Shown piece after piece: positions 42,910 through 52,041 of a DNA stretch of 64,000 nucleotides; the first letter of the stretch is position 1; every line of letters starts with the position of its first letter. The position numbers were made by a program, and so were the translations under genes. The notes beneath the pieces are model-generated. The model was given only the letters and a program-made list of their open reading frames with translations. It did no database searches and had not been told where the DNA came from. The DNA is taken from positions 124,001-188,000 of the forward strand of contig JANXDC010000012.1 in the NCBI GenBank assembly GCA_025059945.1. The letters run 5' to 3'. Source of the stretch: Bacteroidota bacterium (lineage in GTDB: Bacteria; Bacteroidota; Rhodothermia; JANXDC01).

Positions 42910-44610
42910 CTAGCTTAGCTCTCCGATGAAAACCGCAAACGGCTTTAGGACTATTTCGCGGGGGCGCTGGAGGACTTCCTTTTCGCAAAAAAGGCGGCGA
43001 ACGGATCTACCCCTAGGCAGGGGCGCGCAAACCTCCTCCGAGCTCATGTTGAACGTGATCCAGCAGGTCTGACCGCTCACGGCATCGCGTCGCAGGAAGG
43101 TCAAACAAGCCTCCGAATCCCCGAGCGGCTCGTAGTCTCCGCCGTAAAGGGCCGGGGTGCGCTGGCGAAGCCGAATGAGCCTACGGTAATAGTGGAGCAT
43201 CGAGTTGGGGTCTTGCTCCTGATCGGCCACGTTGATCCCCTGGGCGTAGTTGGGGTTGACGGGAAGCCATGTTTCGACCCCCGGTGGGCTAAAGCCCGCG
43301 TTCGGCGCGTTGGCCCATTGCATGGGTGTGCGACAGCGGTCTCGACTTGTGCGTATGGCCAGCGTGCGCGCCCATTCCGGATCGCAGCCGCAGGCCACGG
43401 CGGTCCTATACAGCACGATGGCCTGGGTGTCGCGGAGCTGCTCTACGTCCTGCAGCAGCAGATCGGTCATGCCGATCTCCTCCCCGTAATACAGTACGGG
43501 CGTGCCCTTGAGGGTGAGCAGCAGCGCGGCGTTAAGACGCGCTATCGCCTCGTCGTGCTCGCCGTCTCCGAAGGCGGAGCGCACGCGGGAGCTGTCGTGG
43601 TTGTTGAGCGTATTGCAGGGCCATGCGCCGGGGGGAAGTTGGGCTAGCCGCTCGGCCTGATTGGCACGTACGAAAGCCGGCCGTATGCGGTTCGTGTGCA
43701 TGAGGGGAAAGTTGAAGACCAGATGCAGCTCATCTTGCCCGTTGCCGTAGTAGGATATGTCGTGATCCTCGCCGATGAGCACGCGATCTCCCGGGTACGT
43801 ATCCACTAGGGCGCGCAGCGCCTTCATGAGGACGTGCACCTCGGGTTGGGCGTTTTGGTGGCGGAACGTCTGCGCCAGGGCTTGCGCAAGCTCGCGCATC
43901 TGCTCCGGCGGCAGGTTCTCCCGCCAAGCGCGCAGGATCTCCAGATCCGAGAGCCGGATCTCGGCCGGAGGCATGTCGGGATGCTCGTAGATCGTGCTGA
44001 TGGCGTCCAGGCGAAATCCATCCACTCCGAGCGAAAGCCAAAAGCGCACGACCTCCCACATCGCCTCCTGCACTTCGGGGTTGCGCCAGTTCAGGTCTGG
44101 TTGCTCCTTGAAAAAGTAGTGATAGTAATACTGGCCCGTTGCGGGGTCGAACTCCCAGGCGGAGCCTCCGAAGACAGAGCGCCAGTTGTTCGGCGGCCCT
44201 CCGTCGGGACCCGGATCGCGCCACACGTACCAGTTTCGTTTGGGGTTGCTGCGATCTGAGCGCGACTCCAAAAACCACGGATGGCGATCGGAGGTATGAT
44301 TGAGCACGAGATCAACCAAGACGCGTATACCCCGAGCGTGCGCCTGGCGCACCAGCAGCCGAAAGTCCTCAAGCGTGCCGTATTCCGGGGCTACAGCCAT
44401 GTAGTCGGCCACGTCATAGCCCCAATCCACGTTGGGGGACGGATAGTGGGGGCAAAGCCAGATAGCGCCGATTCCGAGCCGTCGCAGGTAATCGAGCTTG
44501 CCCAGGATGCCGTTTAAGTCTCCGATGCCATCTCCGTTGGCGTCGGCGAAGCTGCGCGGATAGATCTGGTAGAAAACCTCTCGCTGCCACCATTTCAGAG
44601 GTGTGCGCAT
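42910..44610 (-). CDS. GH13 alpha-glucosidase / oligo-1,6-glucosidase
   Basis: 566 residues, cytosolic (no signal peptide). Begins WWQREVFYQIYPRSFADANG, with GDGIGDLNGI and the catalytic residues D202 (GFRLDA), E281 (VLIGED) and D339 (NNHDSS). DLVLNHTSDRHPWF is the conserved region I. The pattern fits subfamilies with alpha-glucosidase, oligo-1,6-glucosidase or trehalose-related activity; a precise linkage is not assignable. It overlaps the upstream flavoenzyme gene by 16 bases, and metE follows after 59. Pairs functionally with glgA/glgC in alpha-glucan turnover. Confidence 0.92.
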   Translation of the reverse strand: MRTPLKWWQREVFYQIYPRSFADANGDGIGDLNGILGKLDYLRRLGIGAIWLCPHYPSPNVDWGYDVADYMAVAPEYGTLEDFRLLVRQAHARGIRVLVDLVLNHTSDRHPWFLESRSDRSNPKRNWYVWRDPGPDGGPPNNWRSVFGGSAWEFDPATGQYYYHYFFKEQPDLNWRNPEVQEAMWEVVRFWLSLGVDGFRLDAISTIYEHPDMPPAEIRLSDLEILRAWRENLPPEQMRELAQALAQTFRHQNAQPEVHVLMKALRALVDTYPGDRVLIGEDHDISYYGNGQDELHLVFNFPLMHTNRIRPAFVRANQAERLAQLPPGAWPCNTLNNHDSSRVRSAFGDGEHDEAIARLNAALLLTLKGTPVLYYGEEIGMTDLLLQDVEQLRDTQAIVLYRTAVACGCDPEWARTLAIRTSRDRCRTPMQWANAPNAGFSPPGVETWLPVNPNYAQGINVADQEQDPNSMLHYYRRLIRLRQRTPALYGGDYEPLGDSEACLTFLRRDAVSGQTCWITFNMSSEEVCAPLPRGRSVRRLFCEKEVLQRPREIVLKPFAVFIGELS

Positions 44611-45653
44611 CCGAAAGTTCCCCCCCTGAAGATCTGATGCTGTCCGATCGCGAGCATATCCCGCAGGATGCGGTTGAGGCGCGACGTCTCCTGCACGGCC
44701 AACATGCCGCAGCAGGGCAGGGCGGCCAGAGTAAGCCTGCGCATGCTTTCCAGATGAACCCCGATTCGCTCAGCCCATTGGCGTTGCTCTTGAGCCGTCA
44801 TGCCGTTTCCGGCTGCCCGTTCAAGCCCGCTAATAAGTCCGAATAAGATCCTGCCGTGCCAGCGTGCCTTCCTCCTATAGGCCGCCACGCGCTGGCGACG
44901 CTCCAGGGCATGAGCCAACGACGCGACAGCTTCGTCCAAGAAGGCCATCACCAAGCCGTAGGCTACGGCACCTATGGAGACGAGCGCGAAAAGCTCGAAC
45001 GGAATCCGATATACGGGGAGGCCGGGGTCCCAGAGCTGTTCGCCCACGACGAAGCTATGGGCCTCGGGCACGAAGACCTCGGTGACGCGAAACGACCAGC
45101 TGGAGGTGGCCCGCATGCCCATGGCATGCCAATCGGGTATGAGTTCGACCGCCTCGCGAGGGAAGGCGAAAGCCCTGATGGCGTTGCCCTCCTCCGGAAG
45201 CACCGCGTTTGCGGTAAACAAGCTTGCGTACTGCGCGCCGCTGGCGTAGCGCCAGGTACCGCTTACGCGGTAACCGCCGGTGACGCGATACGCCCTTCCG
45301 CTGGGGTATCCAGAACCCGCGATCACGGCTTGCTGGGGAGAGAAGAAGGCCTTTGCCACCTCAGGCGGAAAGGAAGGCACGAAAAACCCTCCCCCTGCGC
45401 CGATCTGCACCAACCACGCCACGCTTCCGTCGGCCCTAGCGAGCGCCGCGTAGAGCGCGGCGGCCTCCCGAAGGGACAGGGCGAGCCCGCCGAATGACTT
45501 GGGCACAAACAGCTTAAAAAGCCCTCGCTCAACAAGCTGTGCCAGGACGTCCTCAGGCAGCGTCGGGTGAGCCTGCCAGCGTGGAGCGTTTTCGGCGATG
45601 AACGCGATAAAGTCCTTTTGTGCCCTCAAGTAGAAGCCATCTCCTAGCGACAT
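44595..45653 (-). CDS. Acyl-CoA dehydrogenase-fold flavoprotein
   Basis: 352 residues of the acyl-CoA dehydrogenase superfamily: LVERGLFKLFVPKSFGGLAL (N-terminal helical domain), GYRVSGTWRYASGAQYASLF (middle beta domain) and a C-terminal helical domain closing IGQHQIFRGGTF. The canonical catalytic Glu of EGTSEIQR is not visible, and the pattern resembles flavin-dependent monooxygenase-like members (HsaA/DszC group) more than true dehydrogenases. Substrate unknown. A GC-rich hairpin sits over its ribosome-binding site. Confidence 0.75.
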   Translation of the reverse strand: MSLGDGFYLRAQKDFIAFIAENAPRWQAHPTLPEDVLAQLVERGLFKLFVPKSFGGLALSLREAAALYAALARADGSVAWLVQIGAGGGFFVPSFPPEVAKAFFSPQQAVIAGSGYPSGRAYRVTGGYRVSGTWRYASGAQYASLFTANAVLPEEGNAIRAFAFPREAVELIPDWHAMGMRATSSWSFRVTEVFVPEAHSFVVGEQLWDPGLPVYRIPFELFALVSIGAVAYGLVMAFLDEAVASLAHALERRQRVAAYRRKARWHGRILFGLISGLERAAGNGMTAQEQRQWAERIGVHLESMRRLTLAALPCCGMLAVQETSRLNRILRDMLAIGQHQIFRGGTFGCAHL

Positions 45654-45662
45654 GCAGCAACA

Positions 45663-45677
45663 CCCCCTTCAAGGGGG
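45663..45677 (-). promoter_or_regulatory. Hairpin covering the ribosome-binding site of the flavoprotein gene
   Basis: Minus strand CCCCC-TTGAA-GGGGG forms a 5-7 pair hairpin. The GGGGGTG arm is the likely ribosome-binding site, 9 bases before the ATG at 45653, so folding would hide it. It could also act as a short terminator for the NYN gene, but no U run follows. Confidence 0.4.
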
Positions 45678-45728
45678 CGAAGATCCCGATCAGGGGTCGA
45701 TATTTGCTCATTGCGAACAGCTTAAAGC

Positions 45729-46373
45729 TCATGCAGGGCCGGGCTTATCGGGGTCGTCTTCCTCCCCCAGGGCTCCCCAATCGAGCTCAGAGGGCTTTTC
45801 CTCCCGATACTCTGGAGGCCATTCTGAGGGCGAGGTCTCCTCTCGGAGCGGCACAAAGGGATCCGGGATCTCAGGCAGGTGCGTGAACCAGTCCACTGCG
45901 TAGACCAACTCCGACGGGGTCGTTTCCTTGAAGGCGATCACCTCCACACGTCGGCCCGAATCGGCCACAGCCTCGATAAGCTCCAGAAAATGCCCATTGC
46001 CTGAGCCCAGCACGACCACATCCAGATGGGGCAACAGGCGCAGCACATCCGCTGCGATGCCCATGTCCCAGAGCCCGTGGTATGTCGTACGGTCCAATTC
46101 GGTATACCGGTCATGAGGTCGCACCCGGCGGCGCACGCGGTAGCCCAGCGCGGAAAGCTTGTACACAAACGGCCGGATCGAGCTCCCCCCCTCTTGTTCA
46201 ACCACGTATGCTGTGGCTCGCACCAGGCGACGGTATCCCACAGCAAACCGAAGCAAACTCTCGAAGTTTACATACCGCCCGTAGAATTCACGGCTGGCGT
46301 AGTAGAGATTCTCCGTGTCCACAAAGATCCCCACGCGCTGATCCCGCACGTTCCCCCATTTGATGGCGCCCAT
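45729..46373 (-). CDS. NYN-domain (LabA/DUF88-like) protein with altered active site
   Basis: 214 residues. GIFVDTENLYYASREF is the first acidic motif of the PIN-like NYN fold, and VVVLGSGNGHFLELIEAVAD occupies the second. In typical members that second motif reads SGDGDF or SGDSDF; here both acidic positions are replaced (NGH), so RNase activity may be lost or changed. VVEQEGGSSIRPFVYKLSAL and an acidic C-terminal tail (LDWGALGEEDDPDKPGPA) follow. The start at 46373 is set by AGGAAGAGG just upstream. Confidence 0.8.
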   Translation of the reverse strand: MGAIKWGNVRDQRVGIFVDTENLYYASREFYGRYVNFESLLRFAVGYRRLVRATAYVVEQEGGSSIRPFVYKLSALGYRVRRRVRPHDRYTELDRTTYHGLWDMGIAADVLRLLPHLDVVVLGSGNGHFLELIEAVADSGRRVEVIAFKETTPSELVYAVDWFTHLPEIPDPFVPLREETSPSEWPPEYREEKPSELDWGALGEEDDPDKPGPA

Positions 46374-46412
46374 ACGAACCTCTTCCTTTTGGGGAAGTCC
46401 AGCCAAGCTAAC

Positions 46413-46420
46413 CAAAGCTA
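46413..46420 (-). promoter_or_regulatory. Predicted -7 element for the NYN gene
   Basis: Minus strand TAGCTTTG matches TAnnTTTG. The start would be near 46406, 33 bases before the ATG. No strong -35 is present. Confidence 0.4.
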
Positions 46421-46570
46421 ACACGCGACTTGAGCTTTTTCCAGGCTCACGCTCCGAATGAAGAGGGGCAAATGGGCTCCGCCGGCGCCCGAGAATCCGC
46501 CTGCTCAGAACCGCTTCTCGACGAGGCTTTGGTTCTACGCGTGAGCTGTGTATCGGTCGAACTAGAGCCT

Positions 46571-46577
46571 TAATTTG
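46571..46577 (+). promoter_or_regulatory. Possible -10 element for the M20 amidohydrolase gene
   Basis: TAATTTG, the same variant seen before glgA and the metal operon, 34 bases before the ATG at 46611. The -35 region is poor. Confidence 0.33.
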
Positions 46578-46610
46578 GTCTGTGTGCAAAACCAACGGAG
46601 GGGTGCGATC

Positions 46611-47948
46611 ATGGATATCGCGTGGCGCTTGCTGGGCGCAGTCCTGCTAGCGGGAGCCCCGCTCCTAGCCGGAGCCCAGGGCCCCGCCCGTCGGGCACTG
46701 GAGGCCGCATCCCAGAGGGTGCGGGCCTGGTGGCCCGCGCAGGCTGATTCCGCGCTCGCGCTGTATCGCGAGCTGCACCAAAACCCGGAGCTGGCCTTTC
46801 AGGAGCGGCGCACCGCCGCGCGTCTGTCCGCCGTGCTGCGCAGGGCGGGTCTGGAGGTGCACGAGGGCATCGGTCAGACCGGCATAGTGGGCGTGCTGCG
46901 CAACGGACAGGGGCCTGTGATCCTGGTGCGCACCGACCTTGACGGCCTGCCCGTAGAGGAGCAAACCGGCCTTCCCTATGCCAGCCGCGCCCGGGCGGAG
47001 CGATCGGACGGCTCCGTGGTGCCCACGATGCACGCCTGCGGTCATGATGTGCACATGGCCACCTGGGTCGCCACGGCGCGCTTTTTGGCCGCACATCGCG
47101 ACCTGTGGCGGGGCACGATCCTCTTTGTCGGGCAGCCCGCAGAGGAGATCGGAGCCGGAGCAGCCGCCATGCTGGCCGACGGGTTCTATGAACGCTTTCC
47201 CCGACCAGAGGCGGCCCTGGCGCTACATGTAGATCCGAACCTGCCGGTGGGGACCGTTGGATACGTGCTTGGGCCGGCCTTTGCGCACGTCAACTCCGTC
47301 GACGTGACGATCTACGGGCTGGGCGGGCATGGGGCGGCGCCACACAAGGCGGTCGACCCCATAGTGCTTGCGGCCGAGTACGTGCTGCTACTACAGACCA
47401 TCCGCAGCCGGATGCTCGATCCCATGGAGCCGGCCGTGGTCACGGTCGGCTTCATCCGGGGAGGGACGCAGCACAACATCATCCCCGATCGCGTGGAGCT
47501 GGGGCTTACGATCCGCACCTATAGCGCCTCGGCCCGGGAGCAGATCTTCGAGGCCCTTCGGCGCCTGGGCCGCGGGCTGGCCGAGGCCTATGGACTACCC
47601 CCGGAACGATATCCGAAGGTGACGATCAGCCCCACGGAGACGCCCTCTACCGTTAACACCCCGGAGCTAACCCGCCGCATTGTGGAGGCTTGGCGGCAGG
47701 TATGGCCTTCGGATCGGATTCAGGAGCGCCGACCGGAGACGGTCGGCGAGGATTTCGGTCGCTTCGGGATGGTCTCCCCGCCGATTCCCACGTTCATGTT
47801 TCGGCTCGGCACCACCCCGCAGGAGGCCTTCGCGCGGGGCGACCTTCCGAGCCTGCACAGCCCCTTTTACGCCCCCGACGCGCAGGGGGCGATCCCCGTT
47901 GGACTAGAGGCCATGGTGTTGGCCATCGTCAGCCTGGCCGGGCGATGA
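46611..47948 (+). CDS. Exported M20-family amidohydrolase
   Basis: 445 residues with a signal peptide (LLGAVLLAGAPLLAGAQ). Metal-binding motifs TMHACGHDVHMATWVATA and GQPAEEIGAGAAAML, plus GLGGHGAAPHKAVDPI for the dimerisation lid, place it in the M20D group (IAA-amino-acid/N-acyl-amino-acid hydrolase-like). Likely periplasmic. GGAGGGG lies 9 bases before the ATG at 46611. The last 45 bases overlap dapA on the other strand. Confidence 0.9.
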   Translation: MDIAWRLLGAVLLAGAPLLAGAQGPARRALEAASQRVRAWWPAQADSALALYRELHQNPELAFQERRTAARLSAVLRRAGLEVHEGIGQTGIVGVLRNGQGPVILVRTDLDGLPVEEQTGLPYASRARAERSDGSVVPTMHACGHDVHMATWVATARFLAAHRDLWRGTILFVGQPAEEIGAGAAAMLADGFYERFPRPEAALALHVDPNLPVGTVGYVLGPAFAHVNSVDVTIYGLGGHGAAPHKAVDPIVLAAEYVLLLQTIRSRMLDPMEPAVVTVGFIRGGTQHNIIPDRVELGLTIRTYSASAREQIFEALRRLGRGLAEAYGLPPERYPKVTISPTETPSTVNTPELTRRIVEAWRQVWPSDRIQERRPETVGEDFGRFGMVSPPIPTFMFRLGTTPQEAFARGDLPSLHSPFYAPDAQGAIPVGLEAMVLAIVSLAGR

Positions 47949-48839
47949 CACCGGGGCCGGGGTCAGGCCGAGCGCCCGGAGGGCCTCGCCCACGGCGCGT
48001 CGGGTCTCGGCTGAGGCGGGCACAAGGGGCAGGCGCACCTCCTCTGTTCCGATCCCGAGCAGAGACAGAGCGTATTTGACGGGGATCGGATTGGCCTCCA
48101 TGAACAGGGCCCTGGCCAACGGCAGAAGGCGCGCCTGCAGGGTTTGGGCCTGGCGCAGCTGGCCCTCTTGAACGAGCCGGAAGAGCGTCTGGGCCTGCTC
48201 AGGTGCGACGTTGGCCAAAACCGAGATAAGCCCGTCGGCTCCGGCCAGGTACGCGTAGAAGGCTAGATCGTCGTCGCCGGAGTAGATGCGAAACTCCGGC
48301 CGCGCCGGCCGCAAGAGCGCAAGCAGCCGTTCCATTTGGGCCAGGGACCCGGCGGACTCCTTGATGCCCACCACTTGAGGGGCTTCCTCGGCGATCCGCA
48401 GCACGGTCTCCGGCTGCAGGTTCACCCCCGTGCGGCCCGGCACGTTGTATAGGATCACGGGTAGCCCCACCTCGGCCACGGCCAGAAAATGCCGGCGCAA
48501 CCCCTCTTGAGGGGGCTTGTTGTAGTAGGGCGTGACCACAAGCGCTGCATCGGCCCCCATGAGGGCGGCCTCCTCAGTTAGGGCGCGCGCCTGCCGGGTG
48601 TCGTAGGAGCCGGTCCCCACCACCACGGGCAGCCGGCCCTTAAGATGGGCCACGGCCGATTCGACAAGCGCCCGTCGTTCGGCCTTGTCCACGGTCGGCG
48701 CCTCGCCCGTGGTGCCTAGCACCACGACGGCGGACACGCCGCCGGAGCGTTGATGCTCGAGTAGCCGCTCCCAGGCCACCCAGTCCACCGAGCCATCGCG
48801 AAACGGCGTCGCAAGCGCCGTGGCAACCCCTGTAAACAT
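47904..48839 (-). CDS. dapA: 4-hydroxy-tetrahydrodipicolinate synthase
   Basis: Condenses pyruvate with aspartate semialdehyde, the entry to diaminopimelate and lysine. 311 residues; active-site Y131 and NVPGRTG, Schiff-base K160 in VVGIKESAGS, and VVVLGTTGEAPTV for the pyruvate pocket. Lies 3 bases after hutU. The C-terminus (APVSSPGQADDGQHHGL) extends a little beyond the usual family end. Competes with thrA for aspartate semialdehyde. Confidence 0.92.
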   Translation of the reverse strand: MFTGVATALATPFRDGSVDWVAWERLLEHQRSGGVSAVVVLGTTGEAPTVDKAERRALVESAVAHLKGRLPVVVGTGSYDTRQARALTEEAALMGADAALVVTPYYNKPPQEGLRRHFLAVAEVGLPVILYNVPGRTGVNLQPETVLRIAEEAPQVVGIKESAGSLAQMERLLALLRPARPEFRIYSGDDDLAFYAYLAGADGLISVLANVAPEQAQTLFRLVQEGQLRQAQTLQARLLPLARALFMEANPIPVKYALSLLGIGTEEVRLPLVPASAETRRAVGEALRALGLTPAPVSSPGQADDGQHHGL

Positions 48840-48842
48840 AAG

Positions 48843-50516
48843 CTAGCACCCCCCAAATTCGATCATGGGCAGGTCCAGGCCCGCCCTCTGGGCCGTTGAG
48901 AGGGCTTCCGGATAGCCCGCATCGGCGTGGCGGGCTACGCCGATGCCCGGATCGTTCGTGAGCACCCGCTGCAGCTTCTGTTCGGCCAACTCCGTTCCGT
49001 CGGCCACCACGACCATGCCGGCATGCAGGGAATAGCCGATCCCCACCCCGCCGCCGTGGTGAAAGCTCACCCAAGAGGCCCCGCTGGCCGTGTTGAGCAG
49101 CGCATTCAGGATGGGCCAGTCCGCGATGGCGTCTGAACCATCGCGCATGCCCTCGGTCTCCCGGTACGGGGAGGCGACCGAACCCGTGTCCAGATGATCG
49201 CGTCCGATCACGATCGGGGCGCTCACGCGGCCGGTGCGCACGAGCCAATTGAAGCGCTGCCCCATCTCGGCCCGCTGCCCCAGCCCCAACCAACAGATGC
49301 GAGCCGGCAACCCCTGAAAGCGCACGCGCTGCCGGGCCAAGCGGATCCAGCGCACCAAGTGCTCAAGCTCGGGAAAGGCCTCCAGGACGGCCTCGTCGGT
49401 CTTGTACAGGTCCTCCGGATCCCCCGAAAGCGCCACCCAGCGAAACGGCCCGTACCCCTGGCAGAAAAGCGGGCGAATGTATTCGGAGACAAAGCCCGGA
49501 ATCCGATACGCCTCTTGCACCCCGCGCCGGTAGGCCATGGTGCGGATGTTGTTGCCGTAATCGAAGGCGACCGCGCCGCGCGCTTGTAGCTCCAACATCG
49601 CCTGCACGTGCTGGGCGATTGAGTCCAAGGCCCGCTCCAGGTATGCCTCCGGATCGCGCCGGCGAAGCGCCTCGGCCTGCTCCACCGATAGCCCGACAGG
49701 TATGTAGCCGTTTAACGGATCATGGGCTGAGGTCTGATCTGTGAGCACATCCGGAACTAGACCCCGCCGAAGGATCTCCGGCAGCACCTCGGCGGCGTTG
49801 CCCAGTAACCCTACCGAGAGCGGCGTTCCGGTCTCGCGGGCCTGTAGTACCCACCGCAGGGCTTCATCCAGGCTCTTGCTCATGCGATCCAAGTATCCGG
49901 TCTGCAGGCGCCGCTCGATGCGCCGGGGATCGACTTCGACTACGAGGATGGCGGCTTCGTTCATGGTGGCGGCTAGAGGCTGAGCGCCCCCCATGCCGCC
50001 CAAGCCGGCCGTGAGCACCCACCGGCCCTTCAGTGAACCCCCGAAGTGCTTGCGCGCGCAGGCGGCGAAGGTCTCGTAGGTGCCCTGTAAGATCCCCTGC
50101 GTGCCGATGTAGATCCACGATCCGGCCGTCATCTGGCCGTACATGGTCAGGCCCAGGGCTTCCAGGCGGTTGAACTCCTCCCAGGTGGCCCAGGCGGGAA
50201 CCAGGTTGGCGTTGGCGATCAGCACGCGGGGAGCCCACTCGTGGGTGCGAAAAACGCCGACAGGCTTTCCGCTTTGCACCAGGAGCGTTTCGTCGTGTTC
50301 GAGCCGCTCCAAGGTGCGCACGATCGCTTCAAAGCAGGCCCAGTTTCGGGCGGCTTTGCCCCGGCCGCCGTAGACGATGAGCTCTTCGGGTTTTTCGGCG
50401 ACCTCCGGGTCCAGGTTGTTCATCAGCATCCGCAGGGCGGCTTCCTGCGCCCAGCCCTTGCAACGCAGCTGCGCTCCCCGAGGGGCGCGAATGGAGACGT
50501 CAAAAGACGCCGACAT
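48843..50516 (-). CDS. hutU: Urocanate hydratase
   Basis: NAD-dependent hydratase of histidine degradation, converting urocanate to imidazolonepropionate. 557 residues: [54 protein letters not shown], and the C-terminal [20 protein letters not shown] then [18 protein letters not shown] precedes the ATG by 9 bases, and a promoter is predicted upstream. Other hut genes are absent from the window, and dapA follows after 3 bases, an unusual pairing of degradation and lysine synthesis. Confidence 0.95.
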   Translation of the reverse strand: MSASFDVSIRAPRGAQLRCKGWAQEAALRMLMNNLDPEVAEKPEELIVYGGRGKAARNWACFEAIVRTLERLEHDETLLVQSGKPVGVFRTHEWAPRVLIANANLVPAWATWEEFNRLEALGLTMYGQMTAGSWIYIGTQGILQGTYETFAACARKHFGGSLKGRWVLTAGLGGMGGAQPLAATMNEAAILVVEVDPRRIERRLQTGYLDRMSKSLDEALRWVLQARETGTPLSVGLLGNAAEVLPEILRRGLVPDVLTDQTSAHDPLNGYIPVGLSVEQAEALRRRDPEAYLERALDSIAQHVQAMLELQARGAVAFDYGNNIRTMAYRRGVQEAYRIPGFVSEYIRPLFCQGYGPFRWVALSGDPEDLYKTDEAVLEAFPELEHLVRWIRLARQRVRFQGLPARICWLGLGQRAEMGQRFNWLVRTGRVSAPIVIGRDHLDTGSVASPYRETEGMRDGSDAIADWPILNALLNTASGASWVSFHHGGGVGIGYSLHAGMVVVADGTELAEQKLQRVLTNDPGIGVARHADAGYPEALSTAQRAGLDLPMIEFGGC

Positions 50517-50547
50517 CTAGCAGATCTCCTGATTACGTAGCCTGAGC

Positions 50548-50576
50548 AAAATAGCCACCGCCATGAGGGCGCGCAA
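50548..50576 (-). promoter_or_regulatory. Predicted hutU-dapA promoter
   Basis: Minus strand TTGCGC (50576-50571), 17-base spacer, TATTTT followed by G (50553-50548). The expected start is near 50541, 25 bases before the hutU ATG. Confidence 0.5.
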
Positions 50577-50583
50577 CCGTGGC

Positions 50584-50615
50584 TTGACCCGTTCCGTCGA
50601 GCCGTCCTACTTTTG
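50584..50615 (+). promoter_or_regulatory. Predicted promoter of the small lipoprotein gene
   Basis: TTGACC (50584-50589), 18-base spacer, TACTTTTG (50608-50615), an exact TAnnTTTG match. Start near 50622, leaving a 59-base leader with AGGAGGT before the ATG at 50681. The best-formed promoter in the window. Confidence 0.6.
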
Positions 50616-50680
50616 GCAAGGCGGGTTGCTGGGGAAAGGAGGGTGTGTATAAAGCGCTCAAAAGCAGGAGGTACCTTTCC

Positions 50681-51055
50681 ATGCGCCGTTGGACTTCGCT
50701 TCTTCTTCTGGTGGTGGCCCTCATCGCGAGCGGGCTTTCCTGCAAGAAAGAGGAAAAGACCCCCGGTCTTTCCGGTCGCTGGGTGGGGATCGTGCAGGGC
50801 GTGACGTTGGATGTGACGCTTGTTGAGAGCAAGGGTACCATCACGGGATCCGGCTCTGTACAAGCCCCCGGGGTTTCGATCTCGGTCAGCGTAACGGGGA
50901 CCTATTCCTTCCCCAATGTGTCCATGACCTTCCGGAGCACGGGGTACGAGGACTTCACCTTCTCCGGAACGCTTTCGGCGGATGGCAATACGCTTGCCGG
51001 GGCGCTCAACGGCTCCGGCTTCAACAACGTAGCCATCACGCTGCGGCGCAGCTAG
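50681..51055 (+). CDS. Small predicted lipoprotein with beta-rich domain
   Basis: 124 residues. Lipobox IASGLSC (Cys at about 21), charged KKEEK after it, then a beta-strand-rich mature domain: GRWVGIVQGVTLDVTLVESK, SGSVQAPGVSISVSVTGTYS and TLAGALNGSGFNNVAITLRR, resembling a small up-down barrel of the lipocalin-like type. AGGAGGT precedes the ATG by 8 bases. No function can be assigned; monocistronic, with a strong promoter, so it is probably well expressed. Confidence 0.75.
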   Translation: MRRWTSLLLLVVALIASGLSCKKEEKTPGLSGRWVGIVQGVTLDVTLVESKGTITGSGSVQAPGVSISVSVTGTYSFPNVSMTFRSTGYEDFTFSGTLSADGNTLAGALNGSGFNNVAITLRRS

Positions 51056-51086
51056 TCAGACCCGCTGATCACGATACGGCTTTTCT

Positions 51087-51950
51087 TTACCCCAGATAGG
51101 CGCGCAGCGCGCGGCTTCGGCTGGCGTGCCGAAGTCGCCGGATGGCTTTCTCTTTGATTTGGCGCACGCGCTCCCGCGTGAGGTTGAAGCGCTCCCCGAT
51201 CTCTTCTAGGGTAAGGGAGTGCTCGCGTCCGATGCCGAAGTAAAGCCGGATGACCTCGGCTTCCCGCTCAGAGAGCGTACTAAGGGCGCGCTCGATCTCG
51301 ATTTTGAGGGATTCTTCCATCAAGTGGTGATCGGGCGGAGGCGTCTGTGCGTCCGGCAGCACGTCTAGAAGCTTATTATCCTCCCCTTGGGCGAAGGGCG
51401 CATCCATGGAAACGTGCCTGCCGGATATCTTGAGCGTATCGGCGACCTCAGCCACCGATATGTCCAGGTGCTCAGCGAGCTCGGCCGCCGTGGGCTCGCG
51501 CTCGAATTCCTGCTCCAGCTCTGAAAAGACCTTGCCGATTTTGTTCAGCGCCCCCACGCGATTTAGCGGCAGGCGCACGATGCGGCTTTGCTCGGCCAGG
51601 GCTTGCAGAATAGACTGCCGGATCCACCAGACGGCGTAGGAGATGAACTTAAAGCCGCGTGTCTCATCAAAACGCTTAGCGGCCTTGATGAGGCCTAGGT
51701 TCCCCTCGTTGATCAGGTCTCCCAGGGAGAGGCCTTGGTTCTGGTACTGCTTGGCCACGCTTACCACGAAGCGGAGATTGGCCTTGATGAGTTTTTCCAG
51801 GGCCTCCTGATCGCCCTGTTTTACGCGTTTGGCCAGCTCCACCTCCTCTTCAGGGGTAAGAAGCGGCACTTTGCCGATCTCGGCTAGGTACCGATCTAGC
51901 GACTGGCTCTCCCGATTTGTGATGCTTTTGGTGATTTTCAGTTGTCGCAT
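51087..51950 (-). CDS. rpoD: Principal sigma factor RpoD (Bacteroidota-type, short)
   Basis: 287 residues, without the long region 1.1 of proteobacterial sigma70. Begins [20 protein letters not shown] and continues [20 protein letters not shown], a start characteristic of Bacteroidota RpoD. Region 2 has [19 protein letters not shown] and [14 protein letters not shown]; region 3 [20 protein letters not shown]; region 4 ends [20 protein letters not shown]. The ATG at 51950 matches the family start. Its presence explains the TAnnTTTG promoters seen nearby. Confidence 0.96.
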   Translation of the reverse strand: MRQLKITKSITNRESQSLDRYLAEIGKVPLLTPEEEVELAKRVKQGDQEALEKLIKANLRFVVSVAKQYQNQGLSLGDLINEGNLGLIKAAKRFDETRGFKFISYAVWWIRQSILQALAEQSRIVRLPLNRVGALNKIGKVFSELEQEFEREPTAAELAEHLDISVAEVADTLKISGRHVSMDAPFAQGEDNKLLDVLPDAQTPPPDHHLMEESLKIEIERALSTLSEREAEVIRLYFGIGREHSLTLEEIGERFNLTRERVRQIKEKAIRRLRHASRSRALRAYLG

Positions 51951-52041
51951 AGGCACGCGCACACCTCTCCTGCTCTTTGGCCTGGCGTTACACGTCCTAA
52001 AAGCGCAACCTGTTCCACGGGCTTAGACCGGAAAGCGGCGG

